From: DAOPYU01 sp942493245
GTDB lineage: Bacteria > Sumerlaeota > Sumerlaeia > UBA8349
DNA length: 64,000 nt
Direction of reading: 5' to 3'
NCBI GenBank assembly: GCA_942493245.1
Contig: OW818685.1
Location: 2,046,001-2,110,000, forward strand
Both the position numbers and the translations under genes were made by a program. The notes under the pieces were generated by a model. The model did no database searches. It was given only the letters and a program-made list of their open reading frames with translations, and had not been told where the DNA came from. Shown in pieces: positions 17,201 through 24,495 of the stretch (its first letter is position 1; each line of letters opens with the position of its first letter).

Positions 17201-19926
17201 ATACTGACGGTCTGGCTCGTCGGTTCCTGCCACCCGGCCAGCACTTTGTACTCAACCGTGTAATTCTCTCCGGTACGGAGGGATTGAGACGTTCCACTGT
17301 CGTGCCACACTCCGTCCGCCTCGTCCGTCACCCGCCACTGCGCCCCGGCGGTCACCGCCTCGGACGGATTGATCGTGACCTGCAAAGTACCCTCGATACC
17401 AAGTGCCAACGATTGAGATCCACCCGCCGCAACCGCCACAAAACCGCTGTTGGGGAAAGGAACCGTACACTGACCATACGCATTACCCCCCCACGCCACA
17501 AGCGAACCGTCGGACTTCAGCCCCAGACTGTGATTGTACCCGGACGCAAGGGCAACAAAATTACGGTTGGGAGAGGGTGAAGCAGCGGAAACATAATCAG
17601 AGCCATTCCAGATTTTTCCCCACACCACAATCGAGCCGTCGGATTTCAGACCGAGACTATGGTATTCTCCCACCTCGATGGCTACAAAGCCGATGTTGGG
17701 TAAAGGAACATTGCATTGTCCCGTGTATAACCCTGATTGCCCCTCAACATTGTTCAATCCCCAGGCCACAATTGAACCGTCGGACTTCAAACCCAAACTG
17801 TGATAGGTTCCTGCTGCAATGGCAACAAAACCCTTGTTCGGTAGTGGAACAGCACATTGATTGTACCCGTTGTCCCCCCAGGCCACGATTGAACCGTCGG
17901 ACTTCAGACCCAGACTGTGGTATGCTCCCGCAGAAACATCCACAAAGTCGCTGTTGGGTTCCGGCACATAACTCTGGCCCTCAAAATGTCTCCCCCACGC
18001 CACAATCGAACCATCCGATTTCAATCCGAGACTGTGTTTCCAACCGGCGGAAATGGCCACAAAGCAGTCGTTCTGTTCAGGAAGAGAACATTGACCATTC
18101 ACGTTGTTTCCCCATGTGGCGACCGAACCATCGGACTTCAGACCCAAGCAGTGGCTTCCACCTGCCGAAACGGCTATAAAATGACTGGCTGTAAAAGGGA
18201 CAGAAAGTTCCCCTATATTTTTGTCCCCCCAGACCGTCACGACTCCACCCGGTACCGGTTCGAATGTTGCAGTCAACGTCTTGCTTGAATCCATCGTCAC
18301 AAGCAACGGATTGGCCTTTTCCTGTCCTGCCGGAACATCCCCCTGCCAACCAGAAAACTGATAACCCGGATAACCACGGGGAAACAGTTTTACCCGCATA
18401 CCCACTGGATAATCCGGACGTTCCGGTGCAGAAATGACATACCCGAGTGTGGCACTGGTTGTCAGCGAGCAGGTCGGAACAGACCGATATACCGCAGTCA
18501 CAGTAGTCAACTGGTCCTTCTCTATACTCACCGTCCGGTTCCGAGGCTCTTGCCATCCGCCAAGCATCCTGTACTCAATCGTATAGTCCCGGCCGATCGG
18601 GAAATAGGACACAGTCCCACTGTTGTGCCAGACCCCATCCGTTTCACTTGTCAGTCGCCACTGAGCCCCGACCGCCATGGCTTCAGATGGAACGAGGTTC
18701 ACCTGAAGAGAACCTTCGAGTACGATCATCAGCGAGTACTTTTGTCCCGCCTCGACCGCCACAAAACATCGGTTGAGAATGGGAACTCCATATTGACCTT
18801 CATAGTTGTTCCCCCACGCGACGATTGAACCATCCGACTTTAACCCCAGACTATGATCGGCCCCTGCCGAGATTGCCACAAAGCCGCTGTTGGGTGAAGG
18901 AACCACACATTGACCCAAGTCATTCATGCCCCACGCGACAATTGAACCATTCGATTTCAAACCCAGAGAGAATGCCTTTCCCTTCGAAACGGCTATAAAT
19001 CCGGTGTTGGGAGAGGGAACTTCACTTATACTTCCCCACGTCACGATCGAACCGTCCGACTTCAACCCCAGACTACCGGTTCCACCTGCAGCAATGGCCA
19101 CAAAATCCCTGTTCGGCTGCGGGACATCGCACTGGCCATAAGCATTCCATCCCCATGCAACCACGGAACCATCGGACTTCAATGCCAAGTTGTGAGCATC
19201 TCCTGCAGAAATAGCCACAAAATCGCTGTTGGATGAGGGCGCTTCAGCCGCAACCCAACCCGTACCATTGGAAATGGTTCCCCAAGCCAGAATCGAACCG
19301 TCGGACTTTAGAGCCAGACAATGGCTGAATCCAGCCGAAACCGCCATAAAATCACTGTTGGGGGATGGAAGAACAACGGGGACAAAAATCGAACCATCGT
19401 AGAAAGATCCCCACCCAGCAATTGAACCGTCCGCTTTTAATCCTAAACAGTGACTCTCTCCTGCTGCGAGAGATACAAACCCACTGTTGTTGGAGTCAGG
19501 AGGTGCAGCAGAAACCCAAGATGTACAGTCCCAGATATTACCCCACGCCCGAATGGTCCCACTGGGCGTGAGACCAAATGTAGCCGTGAGAGTTGTCTCC
19601 CTATTCAGGGCAAATACCAACGGGTTGGACATTTCCTGTCCCTCTGGAAGATCTCCTGTCCAGCCAGTGAACCGATACCCCTGGCGAGCGCTTGCGTAAA
19701 GGGTCACCGTCGTACCATCCGGATAATCGGCCTGTTGAGGCGACTGGATGAGATACCCCTGGGTTGCGCTGGTCACTGAAACCGAGAGTGTGTAAGCCGA
19801 AACCACCTGCGTGCCAGTCGCACAAAACAAGAAAACACCCATCGCGATCCAGAATAGAAACTGTTTCCAAGACCGCTCCGGCGTTGTAATTGATTCTGTC
19901 CCCAAAATGATGCGCACTAATCCCAT
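14242..19926 (-). CDS. Giant secreted protein with three seven-repeat RCC1-like propellers
   Basis: A 1894-residue protein. The start at 19926 is preferred over 19963-19965 because GGGAG lies 9 bases upstream; the longer start has its SD abutting the ATG. A signal anchor (FLFWIAMGVFLFCATG) lies at about residues 22-45. The body has three modules. Each begins with an InlB_B2-type repeat (YPVGMxVKLF, GYxFSGWxGDVP), continues with seven RCC1-like repeats (GFVAISAGxxHSLGLKSDG, SIVAWGNN), and closes with a PEGA-like domain (GSLQVxLxPSEAxxxGAQWR). A fourth InlB repeat, an Fn3-like domain and a 400-residue C-terminal beta domain follow. RCC1 propellers mediate protein-protein contact; here an extracellular adhesive role is inferred. 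No catalytic motif is seen. Confidence 0.85.
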   Translation of the reverse strand: MGLVRIILGTESITTPERSWKQFLFWIAMGVFLFCATGTQVVSAYTLSVSVTSATQGYLIQSPQQADYPDGTTVTLYASARQGYRFTGWTGDLPEGQEMSNPLVFALNRETTLTATFGLTPSGTIRAWGNIWDCTSWVSAAPPDSNNSGFVSLAAGESHCLGLKADGSIAGWGSFYDGSIFVPVVLPSPNSDFMAVSAGFSHCLALKSDGSILAWGTISNGTGWVAAEAPSSNSDFVAISAGDAHNLALKSDGSVVAWGWNAYGQCDVPQPNRDFVAIAAGGTGSLGLKSDGSIVTWGSISEVPSPNTGFIAVSKGKAFSLGLKSNGSIVAWGMNDLGQCVVPSPNSGFVAISAGADHSLGLKSDGSIVAWGNNYEGQYGVPILNRCFVAVEAGQKYSLMIVLEGSLQVNLVPSEAMAVGAQWRLTSETDGVWHNSGTVSYFPIGRDYTIEYRMLGGWQEPRNRTVSIEKDQLTTVTAVYRSVPTCSLTTSATLGYVISAPERPDYPVGMRVKLFPRGYPGYQFSGWQGDVPAGQEKANPLLVTMDSSKTLTATFEPVPGGVVTVWGDKNIGELSVPFTASHFIAVSAGGSHCLGLKSDGSVATWGNNVNGQCSLPEQNDCFVAISAGWKHSLGLKSDGSIVAWGRHFEGQSYVPEPNSDFVDVSAGAYHSLGLKSDGSIVAWGDNGYNQCAVPLPNKGFVAIAAGTYHSLGLKSDGSIVAWGLNNVEGQSGLYTGQCNVPLPNIGFVAIEVGEYHSLGLKSDGSIVVWGKIWNGSDYVSAASPSPNRNFVALASGYNHSLGLKSDGSLVAWGGNAYGQCTVPFPNSGFVAVAAGGSQSLALGIEGTLQVTINPSEAVTAGAQWRVTDEADGVWHDSGTSQSLRTGENYTVEYKVLAGWQEPTSQTVSIGENTQTSLTGVYQAVPTCSLVTTSTHGYVIPVPGRPDYPVGMPVKLFPQAYQGYRFSGWMGDVPVGRETDNPLTLTIDTSKTLVAIFEAVPSGMVVAWGSDFLRESTISFPNNDFVAVAAGGSHSLGLKSNGSIEVWGSRESGLGSVPAPNSGFVAVAAGDVHSLGLKSDGSIVAWGNNRAGQCSVPVPNSGFVAVAARGSRSLGLKSDGSIVAWGNNDFGQGAVPLPNSGFVALAAGENHSLGLKSDGSIVTWGDNQSGQCDVPVSNRGFIVIAAGDQHSLGLKSDGSLVAWGQNLYGECAVSTFDRGFVALAGGWRHSLGLKSDGSIMALGDNSCSQCIVPSPNRDFVAVVAGDTHSLAIVPIGSLQVTLSPPRAIAAGARWRLTSEAEGVWHDETVYDPVTKSSSTVLEKRVGTYTLTFKEVAGWSKPVDQRVELTTSGTTRVVGNYRVAWPLSTVCQNGTVLVSPAGTHFPDGTQVTLTAIPDSGYQFAGWTGDATSSTNPLVVTMDSTKTLTANFEIYPYLFDPQNVTAVGNTYQVRVGWDSVTSATAYGVKRIIVDTTDTTTVKWTVGAVTEFADDTAVPSVTYAYQVTAIDSQGQPGTPSEAATATVTPETFTPATYKVMAKGYTMERNIPTADSLTFTPTVPGSTAGTIKITRLTKVPASLTEDPIKGIYYLTNQSQAPLLRIEGDVKTLAFDVPVNLLEVMGSVNALQAKDGVTFIQVGEMASAKIAATRPMESGQYARTFIETNGSTPLTLQATGVVVESLGSASGARQPVKLLSVASKSYKNSVGLTKTSLGAIGSLPKVVAEVAGTPAPQSEATPCSIQGSMLKSVTVSGGPLVADELVGAIDKVTVAGGNLRCGLIQSSKDLVLIQATAKKVNGVLVGGAVGTAGSATEMVVKGQPNTKKVAIGKVSAQTGISGFFYAGYDAATGLPTQSGGIAILQAKTGVVEGAAFLDPALVSKMKVLPKTPAQPIEINP

Positions 19927-20222
19927 TTCTATCTTCTCCCGGTTCCGATATGCTTGGGTTTCCATCTTCCTGAAAATTCGAGGTAGAATATCGCCTTCAC
20001 AAAACAGTGTCTATGAAATAAAAATACAGAATGACTTTCAGACTGGGTCCCAGCCCTTCGAGGACCGGAGGTTTTTCCGTTTCTCGAATAGGGTTGTCAT
20101 GATCGGAGGAGAAAGACGGGGCGGGTCTTGACAGAATTACTGGATTGAAGCCACTGAATTGCAGTTTCTTCCCCTCTGAGGCTTCCCCCTCTTCCGTTCA
20201 AGGGCTTACTCAGAGAGATGAG

Positions 20223-20253
20223 TTCCCCCAGACTCCAGGACAGTCTGGGGGAA
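20223..20253. repeat. Perfect 12-bp inverted repeat
   Basis: Arms TTCCCCCAGACT and AGTCTGGGGGAA flank a 7-base loop. No T-tract lies on either side, so it is a palindrome rather than a clear terminator. Confidence 0.55.
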
Positions 20254-20294
20254 TGAAGGATTCGTTTTCAGAGAGAGTGAAGTCCCGAGTGGGT

Positions 20295-20336
20295 CGATTG
20301 CCGCCGTTTGCCTCCAAGGGTAAACGGCGGCAATCG
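20295..20336 (-). terminator. 15-bp perfect hairpin downstream of ardC
   Basis: Arms CGATTGCCGCCGTTT (20295-20309) and AAACGGCGGCAATCG (20322-20336). It lies 25 bases beyond the ArdC stop and could end that transcript, although no U-tract follows. Confidence 0.5.
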
Positions 20337-20360
20337 TGAAGGAGGAGTGTGGTCGCGCCA

Positions 20361-21245
20361 TCAGTCTTCTTCGGCCGCTTCCTCCTCTTCGACACTTTTC
20401 ACGCCGGTGATGTAGTCCACGGCTTTCTGGGCCTGGGACGCGGCGGAGACCAGGAGGCTGGGGGACTGCTTGAGGGTTTTGAGCCAGCCTTGCAGGTAGG
20501 CAGTGGAGTTGGGCAGAACCGGTTGCTCGATGCCGCACCGGGAACTCAGGAAGACGGCGCCGAGTTCGGCCACCAGTTCCTCCTTGCCGTAGTCTTCACC
20601 CCCGAACGCGTTGCGCGCCATCACCCCCGGACGGTTCAGGCGCGACTCATGCCCGGTCGAATGAACCAGTTCGTGAAACAGCGTCGTGTGGTACTCCTCG
20701 CTGTTTTCAAAGCGCTCGATGGGGGGAATCAGGACCCGGTCCTTGCCGGGTGAGTAACAGGGCTGGTCCCCCTGGTGCAGGATCGACGGCGGATTCGGCA
20801 TTCCCGCCACGATCCCTTCCGCCACCTCGACCGGCGTGTTGGGGCGCGTCTCCGGCGGCGGCAGCGGAAGCAGGTCGCACCCTTCGGTCTGCTCGACGTT
20901 GAACACGTGGTAGTACCGGAGGAAACTGTACCAACTCTTCCGCTCGGTTTCCTCTGACTCCTCTTCCTTCTTCACCTGCTTCGCGAAGACAATCGGGGTT
21001 CCGTGTTCGCCCCTCTTCACATGCCCGCCCAGGACTTTGATCTGATTGTACGTGACCCACCGGGGATCGGTGAAGTCATTCGTGGAGAGCAGGATGGTGT
21101 TGATGCCCGTGTAGCGGCGGTTGGTGGCGCCGTTGCGGGCCACGCCCCACTTCCGGGTGAACCACGTCTTCCTCCAGGGGATTGTTCCCGCCTCCATCAG
21201 GCGGATGATTTCCTGCAGGCATTTCTCGACTGCGGCGTTGCTCAT
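20361..21245 (-). CDS. ardC: ArdC-like antirestriction / ssDNA-binding zincin protein
   Basis: A 294-residue protein. The N-terminal ArdC domain (DUF1738) shows IIRLMEAGTIPWRKTW, YTGINTILLS, RWVTYNQIKVLGGHVKRGEHG and FLRYYHVFNVEQ. The C-terminal zincin-like metallopeptidase domain has HELVHSTGH (about residues 191-199) with a downstream glutamate in YGKEELVAELGAVFL. Family proteins on conjugative plasmids bind ssDNA and blunt type I restriction during entry. The start at 21245 has AGGTG just upstream; a longer frame to 21296 would run through a terminator. It is the last gene of the minus-strand island. The acidic tail EEEEAAEED is unusual but harmless. Symbol given by family resemblance only. 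Confidence 0.85.
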   Translation of the reverse strand: MSNAAVEKCLQEIIRLMEAGTIPWRKTWFTRKWGVARNGATNRRYTGINTILLSTNDFTDPRWVTYNQIKVLGGHVKRGEHGTPIVFAKQVKKEEESEETERKSWYSFLRYYHVFNVEQTEGCDLLPLPPPETRPNTPVEVAEGIVAGMPNPPSILHQGDQPCYSPGKDRVLIPPIERFENSEEYHTTLFHELVHSTGHESRLNRPGVMARNAFGGEDYGKEELVAELGAVFLSSRCGIEQPVLPNSTAYLQGWLKTLKQSPSLLVSAASQAQKAVDYITGVKSVEEEEAAEED

Positions 21246-21294
21246 GACACACCTCACATATTCGGAGTTCTCAGGAGACCCGCTCAGGCGGATC

Positions 21295-21334
21295 AAAAAA
21301 AAATCCCGCGAAGCGCTTTCAAACGCCTCGCGGG
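21295..21334 (-). terminator. Rho-independent terminator
   Basis: Arms CCCGCGAAGCG (21305-21315) and CGCCTCGCGGG (21324-21334) contain one G-U pair and are followed on the minus strand by nine U (21303-21295). It ends the gene at 21360 and is nearly identical in design to 23925-23968. Confidence 0.85.
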
Positions 21335-21359
21335 TCGGGTGTGAAAATGGGATTGAGAA

Positions 21360-21599
21360 TCAGGAGAGCGCGGTGTTGAAAAACTCGTCAAGCAGGCTGG
21401 TCGCCTGTCTTTCGTCCTCCAGCATCTCGGCTCCCTCAATCGCGTCAATCAGGGGCCAGGCTTCCGCGCCTTCGAAGAACCAGTTCTCCTCGTCCGTCCA
21501 GACGCTGACTTCATCCTCGGAGTGGATGCGGTAGCAGTACCTCCCGATCCGGTCCGGGTTGCCCAGTTCACTCATTTCGATATCCTCGTCGTGAATCAT
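21360..21599 (-). CDS. Small acidic hypothetical protein
   Basis: A 79-residue protein starting MIHDEDIEMSELG at 21599, chosen because AGGAGAAGTAGC directly precedes that ATG. It is strongly acidic (many D/E) with several tryptophans and tyrosines (YCYRIHSEDEVSVWTDEENWFFEG). No motif is recognised. It is followed by a strong terminator and stands upstream of ArdC in the same direction. The acidity would suit a DNA-mimic or plasmid accessory protein, but this is speculation. Confidence 0.6.
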   Translation of the reverse strand: MIHDEDIEMSELGNPDRIGRYCYRIHSEDEVSVWTDEENWFFEGAEAWPLIDAIEGAEMLEDERQATSLLDEFFNTALS

Positions 21600-21921
21600 G
21601 CTACTTCTCCTGCTATGAGGGCGTGTGTCAAGGGCGATTGCGGGAAAATTTTCCTCGAACGACTCAGATCCGCCTGCTATCCGTGCTCGAAGCACCAGTT
21701 ATGTATGCGATGCAGAATTGGGGTTGCGCAATCTTTCAACGTGGGTCCAGGCCCACCAGGAGAATGCGCACAACCCAAATCGCAAGATCTTTTCGTTCGC
21801 CGGATCATTTTCCGCGCTTGGAGCCGCTGACTCTCTTCCTCATGGTTGTGGATTTCTGGCGCTCAAGCGCCGTTCCTGCTAAACTGTTCCGTGCCGGGGA
21901 GCCGGCCTGCTACCTCGGTGG
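21600..21921 (-). ncRNA. Candidate bridge-RNA region downstream of the IS110 transposase
   Basis: There are 322 bases without a credible gene between the transposase stop and the next island gene. It contains several short GC-rich hairpins (for example GGCGCTCAAGCGCC near 21859 and GCCGGGGAGCCGGC near 21893), as expected for a bridge RNA carrying target- and donor-binding loops. RNA identity is inference from position. Confidence 0.3.
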
Positions 21922-23112
21922 CTATACGGACACGGGGTGTTGTCGCACTGTCGATGACACCCTCTTTTTCCGGGTGTCCGGCAGCCCAAGCTGGCCTCCT
22001 TTTTTGGCGCTCCGCGCCCGTGTCGGCGCTTCCTCGACGGGCTTGGGTTGATAGGGTTGGCCCGTGACGCTGATGCGCCAGAGGATGATGACCAGACGGC
22101 GCGCCATCCCGGCGATCGCCTTTTTCTTGTCTCCGGTGTTTCGAAGCAGTTGCGCGTATCGTTCCCTAGCCCAATCATCCTTTGCCACCCAGCGCCAGGC
22201 GGCTTCGATGATCGTTTTGCGCAAGCGCGCGTTGCCGCACTTCATCAGCGGTCCCTGGCGGGTTGTCTCGCCCGTGCGCGAGACCAGCGGCGCCAGGCCC
22301 GCCACTTCGCGTCCGTCGTTGAAACGTTCCGGAGCAATCAACTCCGTGCGCATCGCCATCGCCGTGACCGGACCGACTCCCTCCACCGTCTGCAGAGCCT
22401 CGGTGGCTTGTTGGTGACGCTCGGAGGCGGCCAGCGACTTCATGGCTGCGTCGGCTTTCTTGACCTGCGCGTTGTAGTGATCCAGATCGTCCAGCAAAAA
22501 ATCGAGCGAGAAGCGCAGTTGCGTACTCAGTTTCAGTCCGCGCAAGGCCACGATTCCCCGGCGCGACCACGTGCGCAATTCCTCCGGTTGGGGGATGCCA
22601 TGCTGCAGAAGGAAACTCTTGATTTGCTGCTTGATGCGGCGACGTTTGGCCACCGCGTCGTCGCGTGTGCGAAACACCTGCCGGTCCCCCTCCTCCTCGA
22701 CGGTGGGAACGCGCACGGGCCGCAGAAGATTCTTGGCCGACCACAGGGCGAGTTTGCGGCTGTCGAGCCGGTCGCTTTTCGCCTCCTGGCCCGTGCTTTT
22801 CGGCGTGCGCGAGGGGGCGATCACGTCGGCTGTGAATTCCGCCTCCCGCAGCGCCCGCACCAGCCCGTACCCCGTCGGCCCCGCTTCGTACACAACGCGT
22901 CCCACGCTCTGCTTGCAAGGCGCCAGGCTCCGGATCAACGACGCCGCATCCGCCGGTTGCGTCCAGCACGAAACCACCGATTGCCGCTGCTCGCTCCAAA
23001 GCGTGACGCTGAAGGTTCGCTTATGCACGTCTATCCCCACCTCGACTTGCTCTCCCCGCATCAACCGGATTCCCTTGTTGCCGTCTTTCGTCTGTGCTAT
23101 TCTTGTTTTCAT
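21922..23112 (-). CDS. IS110-family transposase (DEDD recombinase)
   Basis: A 396-residue protein starting MKTRIAQTKDGNKG; AAAGGAG lies 12 bases upstream, which favours 23112 over the longer frame to 23157. The N-terminal RuvC-like DEDD domain has VGIDVHKRTFSVTLW, VVYEAGPTGYGLVRAL and SDRLDSRKLA. The C-terminal Tnp_20 domain has VEGVGPVTAMAM and the serine-bearing PLVSRTGETTRQGP. These recombinases use a guide (bridge) RNA to pick targets. It is full length and probably active. It sits inside the minus-strand cluster, in the same direction as its neighbours. Confidence 0.93.
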   Translation of the reverse strand: MKTRIAQTKDGNKGIRLMRGEQVEVGIDVHKRTFSVTLWSEQRQSVVSCWTQPADAASLIRSLAPCKQSVGRVVYEAGPTGYGLVRALREAEFTADVIAPSRTPKSTGQEAKSDRLDSRKLALWSAKNLLRPVRVPTVEEEGDRQVFRTRDDAVAKRRRIKQQIKSFLLQHGIPQPEELRTWSRRGIVALRGLKLSTQLRFSLDFLLDDLDHYNAQVKKADAAMKSLAASERHQQATEALQTVEGVGPVTAMAMRTELIAPERFNDGREVAGLAPLVSRTGETTRQGPLMKCGNARLRKTIIEAAWRWVAKDDWARERYAQLLRNTGDKKKAIAGMARRLVIILWRISVTGQPYQPKPVEEAPTRARSAKKGGQLGLPDTRKKRVSSTVRQHPVSV

Positions 23113-23161
23113 GGTCGTGGTGCTCCTTTCGGTGTGTGTGCTGGTGACTATGATCACGTTT

Positions 23162-23458
23162 TCACACCATGAGCGCCACGACCTTCATGTTATCTTTCAG
23201 TTGGCGTTTCAGTGTCGCGATGATGAAGTTCTGCTGCTTGATGTCTTCCTCCGCGGCCTCGTACCAGATTTTCCACCGGTCCCGGTCCACTTCCAGGCCA
23301 CGATTGAGATGGCTCAGGCCGTCCACTGCCACTTTGTAGTTCTGCGCATAGAGCGCCAGACATCCCAGAACCTCCGCCTGCTTGACCGGCGGGGCCTTGA
23401 GAAAGAATTCGAGTTGCTGGCGGAGAAACGGGTCAGTGATTTGTGGGTAAGGCTTCAT
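23162..23458 (-). CDS. Hypothetical protein, possibly truncated by the IS
   Basis: A 98-residue protein, MKPYPQITDPFLRQQLEFFL start, mixed charge and helix-rich, ending RQLKDNMKVVALMV. It overlaps the upstream gene by 26 bases, which indicates translational coupling. The stop codon lies about 50 bases before the IS110 transposase start, so the C-terminus may have been replaced by IS-border sequence. No family is recognised. It belongs to a run of tiny co-oriented genes typical of phages and plasmids. Confidence 0.6.
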   Translation of the reverse strand: MKPYPQITDPFLRQQLEFFLKAPPVKQAEVLGCLALYAQNYKVAVDGLSHLNRGLEVDRDRWKIWYEAAEEDIKQQNFIIATLKRQLKDNMKVVALMV

Positions 23459-23642
23459 GGAGCGCCTCCTGGATCCATTCGATTTGTCTGGGCGTCCACC
23501 GCTCAGGTGTCCGCAAGACCCGGCGCACGTGGTCCAGTTCGCGGGCTTCGAGTTTGTCCTGCCTCCAGACGGCCTCCCATCTGCGTTCTGTCAGCCAGAT
23601 CGAGACTGCCCGGTGCTCGTCCGGGGTAAGTTCCATTGTCAT
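23433..23642 (-). CDS. Small helical hypothetical protein
   Basis: A 69-residue protein starting MTMELTPDEHRAVSIWL, chosen because AAAGGAG precedes the ATG at 23642; the longer frame to 23774 lies in another gene. It is rich in W, R and E (RRWEAVWRQDKLEARELDHV) and predicted all-helical. It overlaps the upstream gene by ATGA and the downstream one by 26 bases. No family is recognised. Confidence 0.6.
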   Translation of the reverse strand: MTMELTPDEHRAVSIWLTERRWEAVWRQDKLEARELDHVRRVLRTPERWTPRQIEWIQEALHEALPTNH

Positions 23643-23875
23643 GCTGCGGGTCTCCTTTCGCACAGCCGCGCGAAATACCTCGGGGCCGCGATGTCCTCGG
23701 GCTTCCACACCGGGTTTTGGTTCAACCGTTTGACGATTTCCTGCGCCTCGCCACCCGGCACGCCCACCAACCACAGGTGGCTTTCCCGGTCATAGACGGT
23801 CTCGTCCATTTCCAGGACAAACCCACAGGACTTGTAGGTTCGATGGACCTTCACCACATAAAAGTTCGATCTCAT
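23639..23875 (-). CDS. Small hypothetical protein
   Basis: A 78-residue protein, MRSNFYVVKVHRTYKSCGFV start. GGAGGT lies 7 bases upstream of ATG 23875. It is mixed alpha/beta (FVLEMDETVYDRESHLWLVGVPGGEAQEIVKRL). The gene follows terminator 23925-23968 after a short leader containing CGAATATG, which is also present before ardC. It overlaps the next gene by ATGA. Function unknown. Confidence 0.6.
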   Translation of the reverse strand: MRSNFYVVKVHRTYKSCGFVLEMDETVYDRESHLWLVGVPGGEAQEIVKRLNQNPVWKPEDIAAPRYFARLCERRPAA

Positions 23876-23924
23876 TGCGGGTACCTCCATATTCGAAGAG
23901 ATGTTTTCCAGCCCATGGCCGGAT

Positions 23925-23968
23925 CAAAAAGAAAGCCCGTGAAGCGGTCTGGGCCGCCTCACGGGCTT
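23925..23968 (-). terminator. Rho-independent terminator
   Basis: Arms 23933-23947 and 23954-23968 (AAGCCCGTGAAGCGG / CCGCCTCACGGGCTT, one G-U pair) are followed on the minus strand by a U-rich tract (TTTCTTTTT, 23934-23925). It shares layout and sequence with 21295-21334, with covarying stem bases. Confidence 0.85.
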
Positions 23969-23988
23969 GAAGGCAAAAGTGGGGGGGG

Positions 23989-24039
23989 CTATTCTTTCAT
24001 CATCTGCCATTCCCAGTAGTCGGGAAGGGAATTGTTCAT
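23989..24039 (-). CDS. Possible 16-residue microprotein
   Basis: ATG at 24039 is preceded by GTTGGAG with an 8-base spacer and encodes MNNSLPDYWEWQMMKE before TAG. It lies between the gene at 24066 and the terminator at 23925, in the same direction. The SD and position are good, but so short a frame can arise by chance. Confidence 0.35.
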   Translation of the reverse strand: MNNSLPDYWEWQMMKE

Positions 24040-24065
24040 AGCGGGAACTCCAACAGGGACATGGG

Positions 24066-24392
24066 TCAACCCTCCATTTTGAATTTGTCGCGGGCCTCTT
24101 CGGCCTTTTTCTTCAGGAAACTGAAGTGCTGCGCCAGGTTGTTGTAGCGGCGCCAGCGGTCCAGATCGTCTGCCGGTGGAAGCAGCGTTCCTTCTCCGTC
24201 ATACACCTTGTCCTTCCCGTGGAGGTGATAGAGGTGGTCGAACCTGTCCGGGGGAAGGTCAAGCCGGAGAATGCCCAATACAAGGTTTACCAGGCGCCAG
24301 GAGTCCCACTTGGCTTTCGCGTGAAAGGTGACAATCGGGACGTCTCTTCCTTCCCGGTCACGCGCAACCAGTTTGTGTGGCTTGTTTCGCAT
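24066..24392 (-). CDS. Hypothetical protein of the island
   Basis: A 108-residue protein, MRNKPHKLVARDREGRDVPI start, with AAAGGATTGAGCC before the ATG. The N-terminal half is beta-like (IVTFHAKAKWDSWRLVN) and the C-terminal half helical and charged (LAQHFSFLKKKAEEARDKFKMEG). No known motif. It is co-directional within the small-gene cluster. Confidence 0.6.
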   Translation of the reverse strand: MRNKPHKLVARDREGRDVPIVTFHAKAKWDSWRLVNLVLGILRLDLPPDRFDHLYHLHGKDKVYDGEGTLLPPADDLDRWRRYNNLAQHFSFLKKKAEEARDKFKMEG

Positions 24393-24395
24393 GGC

Positions 24396-24495
24396 TCAAT
24401 CCTTTCTCTCCCGCCAGAGGTCGTCCAGCAGGAGAGCGAGTTGGTCTTCATCCTCGACCAGGTCGAGGTCGGCGTAGAGTTCGTCAAGAGTCATG
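24396..24495 (-). pseudogene. Frameshifted micro-gene (about 32 residues)
   Basis: ATG at 24495 has GGAG eight bases upstream and overlaps the preceding stop (TCATGA). It encodes MTLDE; then, if one T of the TTT at 24480-24482 is ignored, the frame continues LYADLDLVEDEDQLALLL, then DDLWRERKD and a stop at 24396. The continuation is coherent and acidic, so a one-base insertion (real or a sequencing error) seems to break a genuine small gene. Both neighbours abut it tightly. Confidence 0.45.

Larger units (their letters stand above)
19927..20360. other. Intergenic region at island edge with two strong palindromes
   Basis: There are 434 bases between the RCC1 gene start and the ArdC gene end. 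It contains the promoter region of the RCC1 gene and the hairpins listed separately. No gene is supported. This is the probable left edge of the foreign island, but I found no direct repeat matching the tRNA scars on the right. Confidence 0.4.
21600..23161 (-). mobile_element. IS110-family (IS1111-type layout) insertion sequence, ends not resolved
   Basis: A DEDD transposase gene (21922-23112) has only about 50 bases before the upstream gene and about 320 noncoding bases after it. In the IS110 family the noncoding bridge-RNA region is before the transposase in IS110 types and after it in IS1111 types, so this looks like the latter. Exact ends cannot be fixed because the family makes no long terminal repeats; the coordinates are the outer limits. 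Confidence 0.6.
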
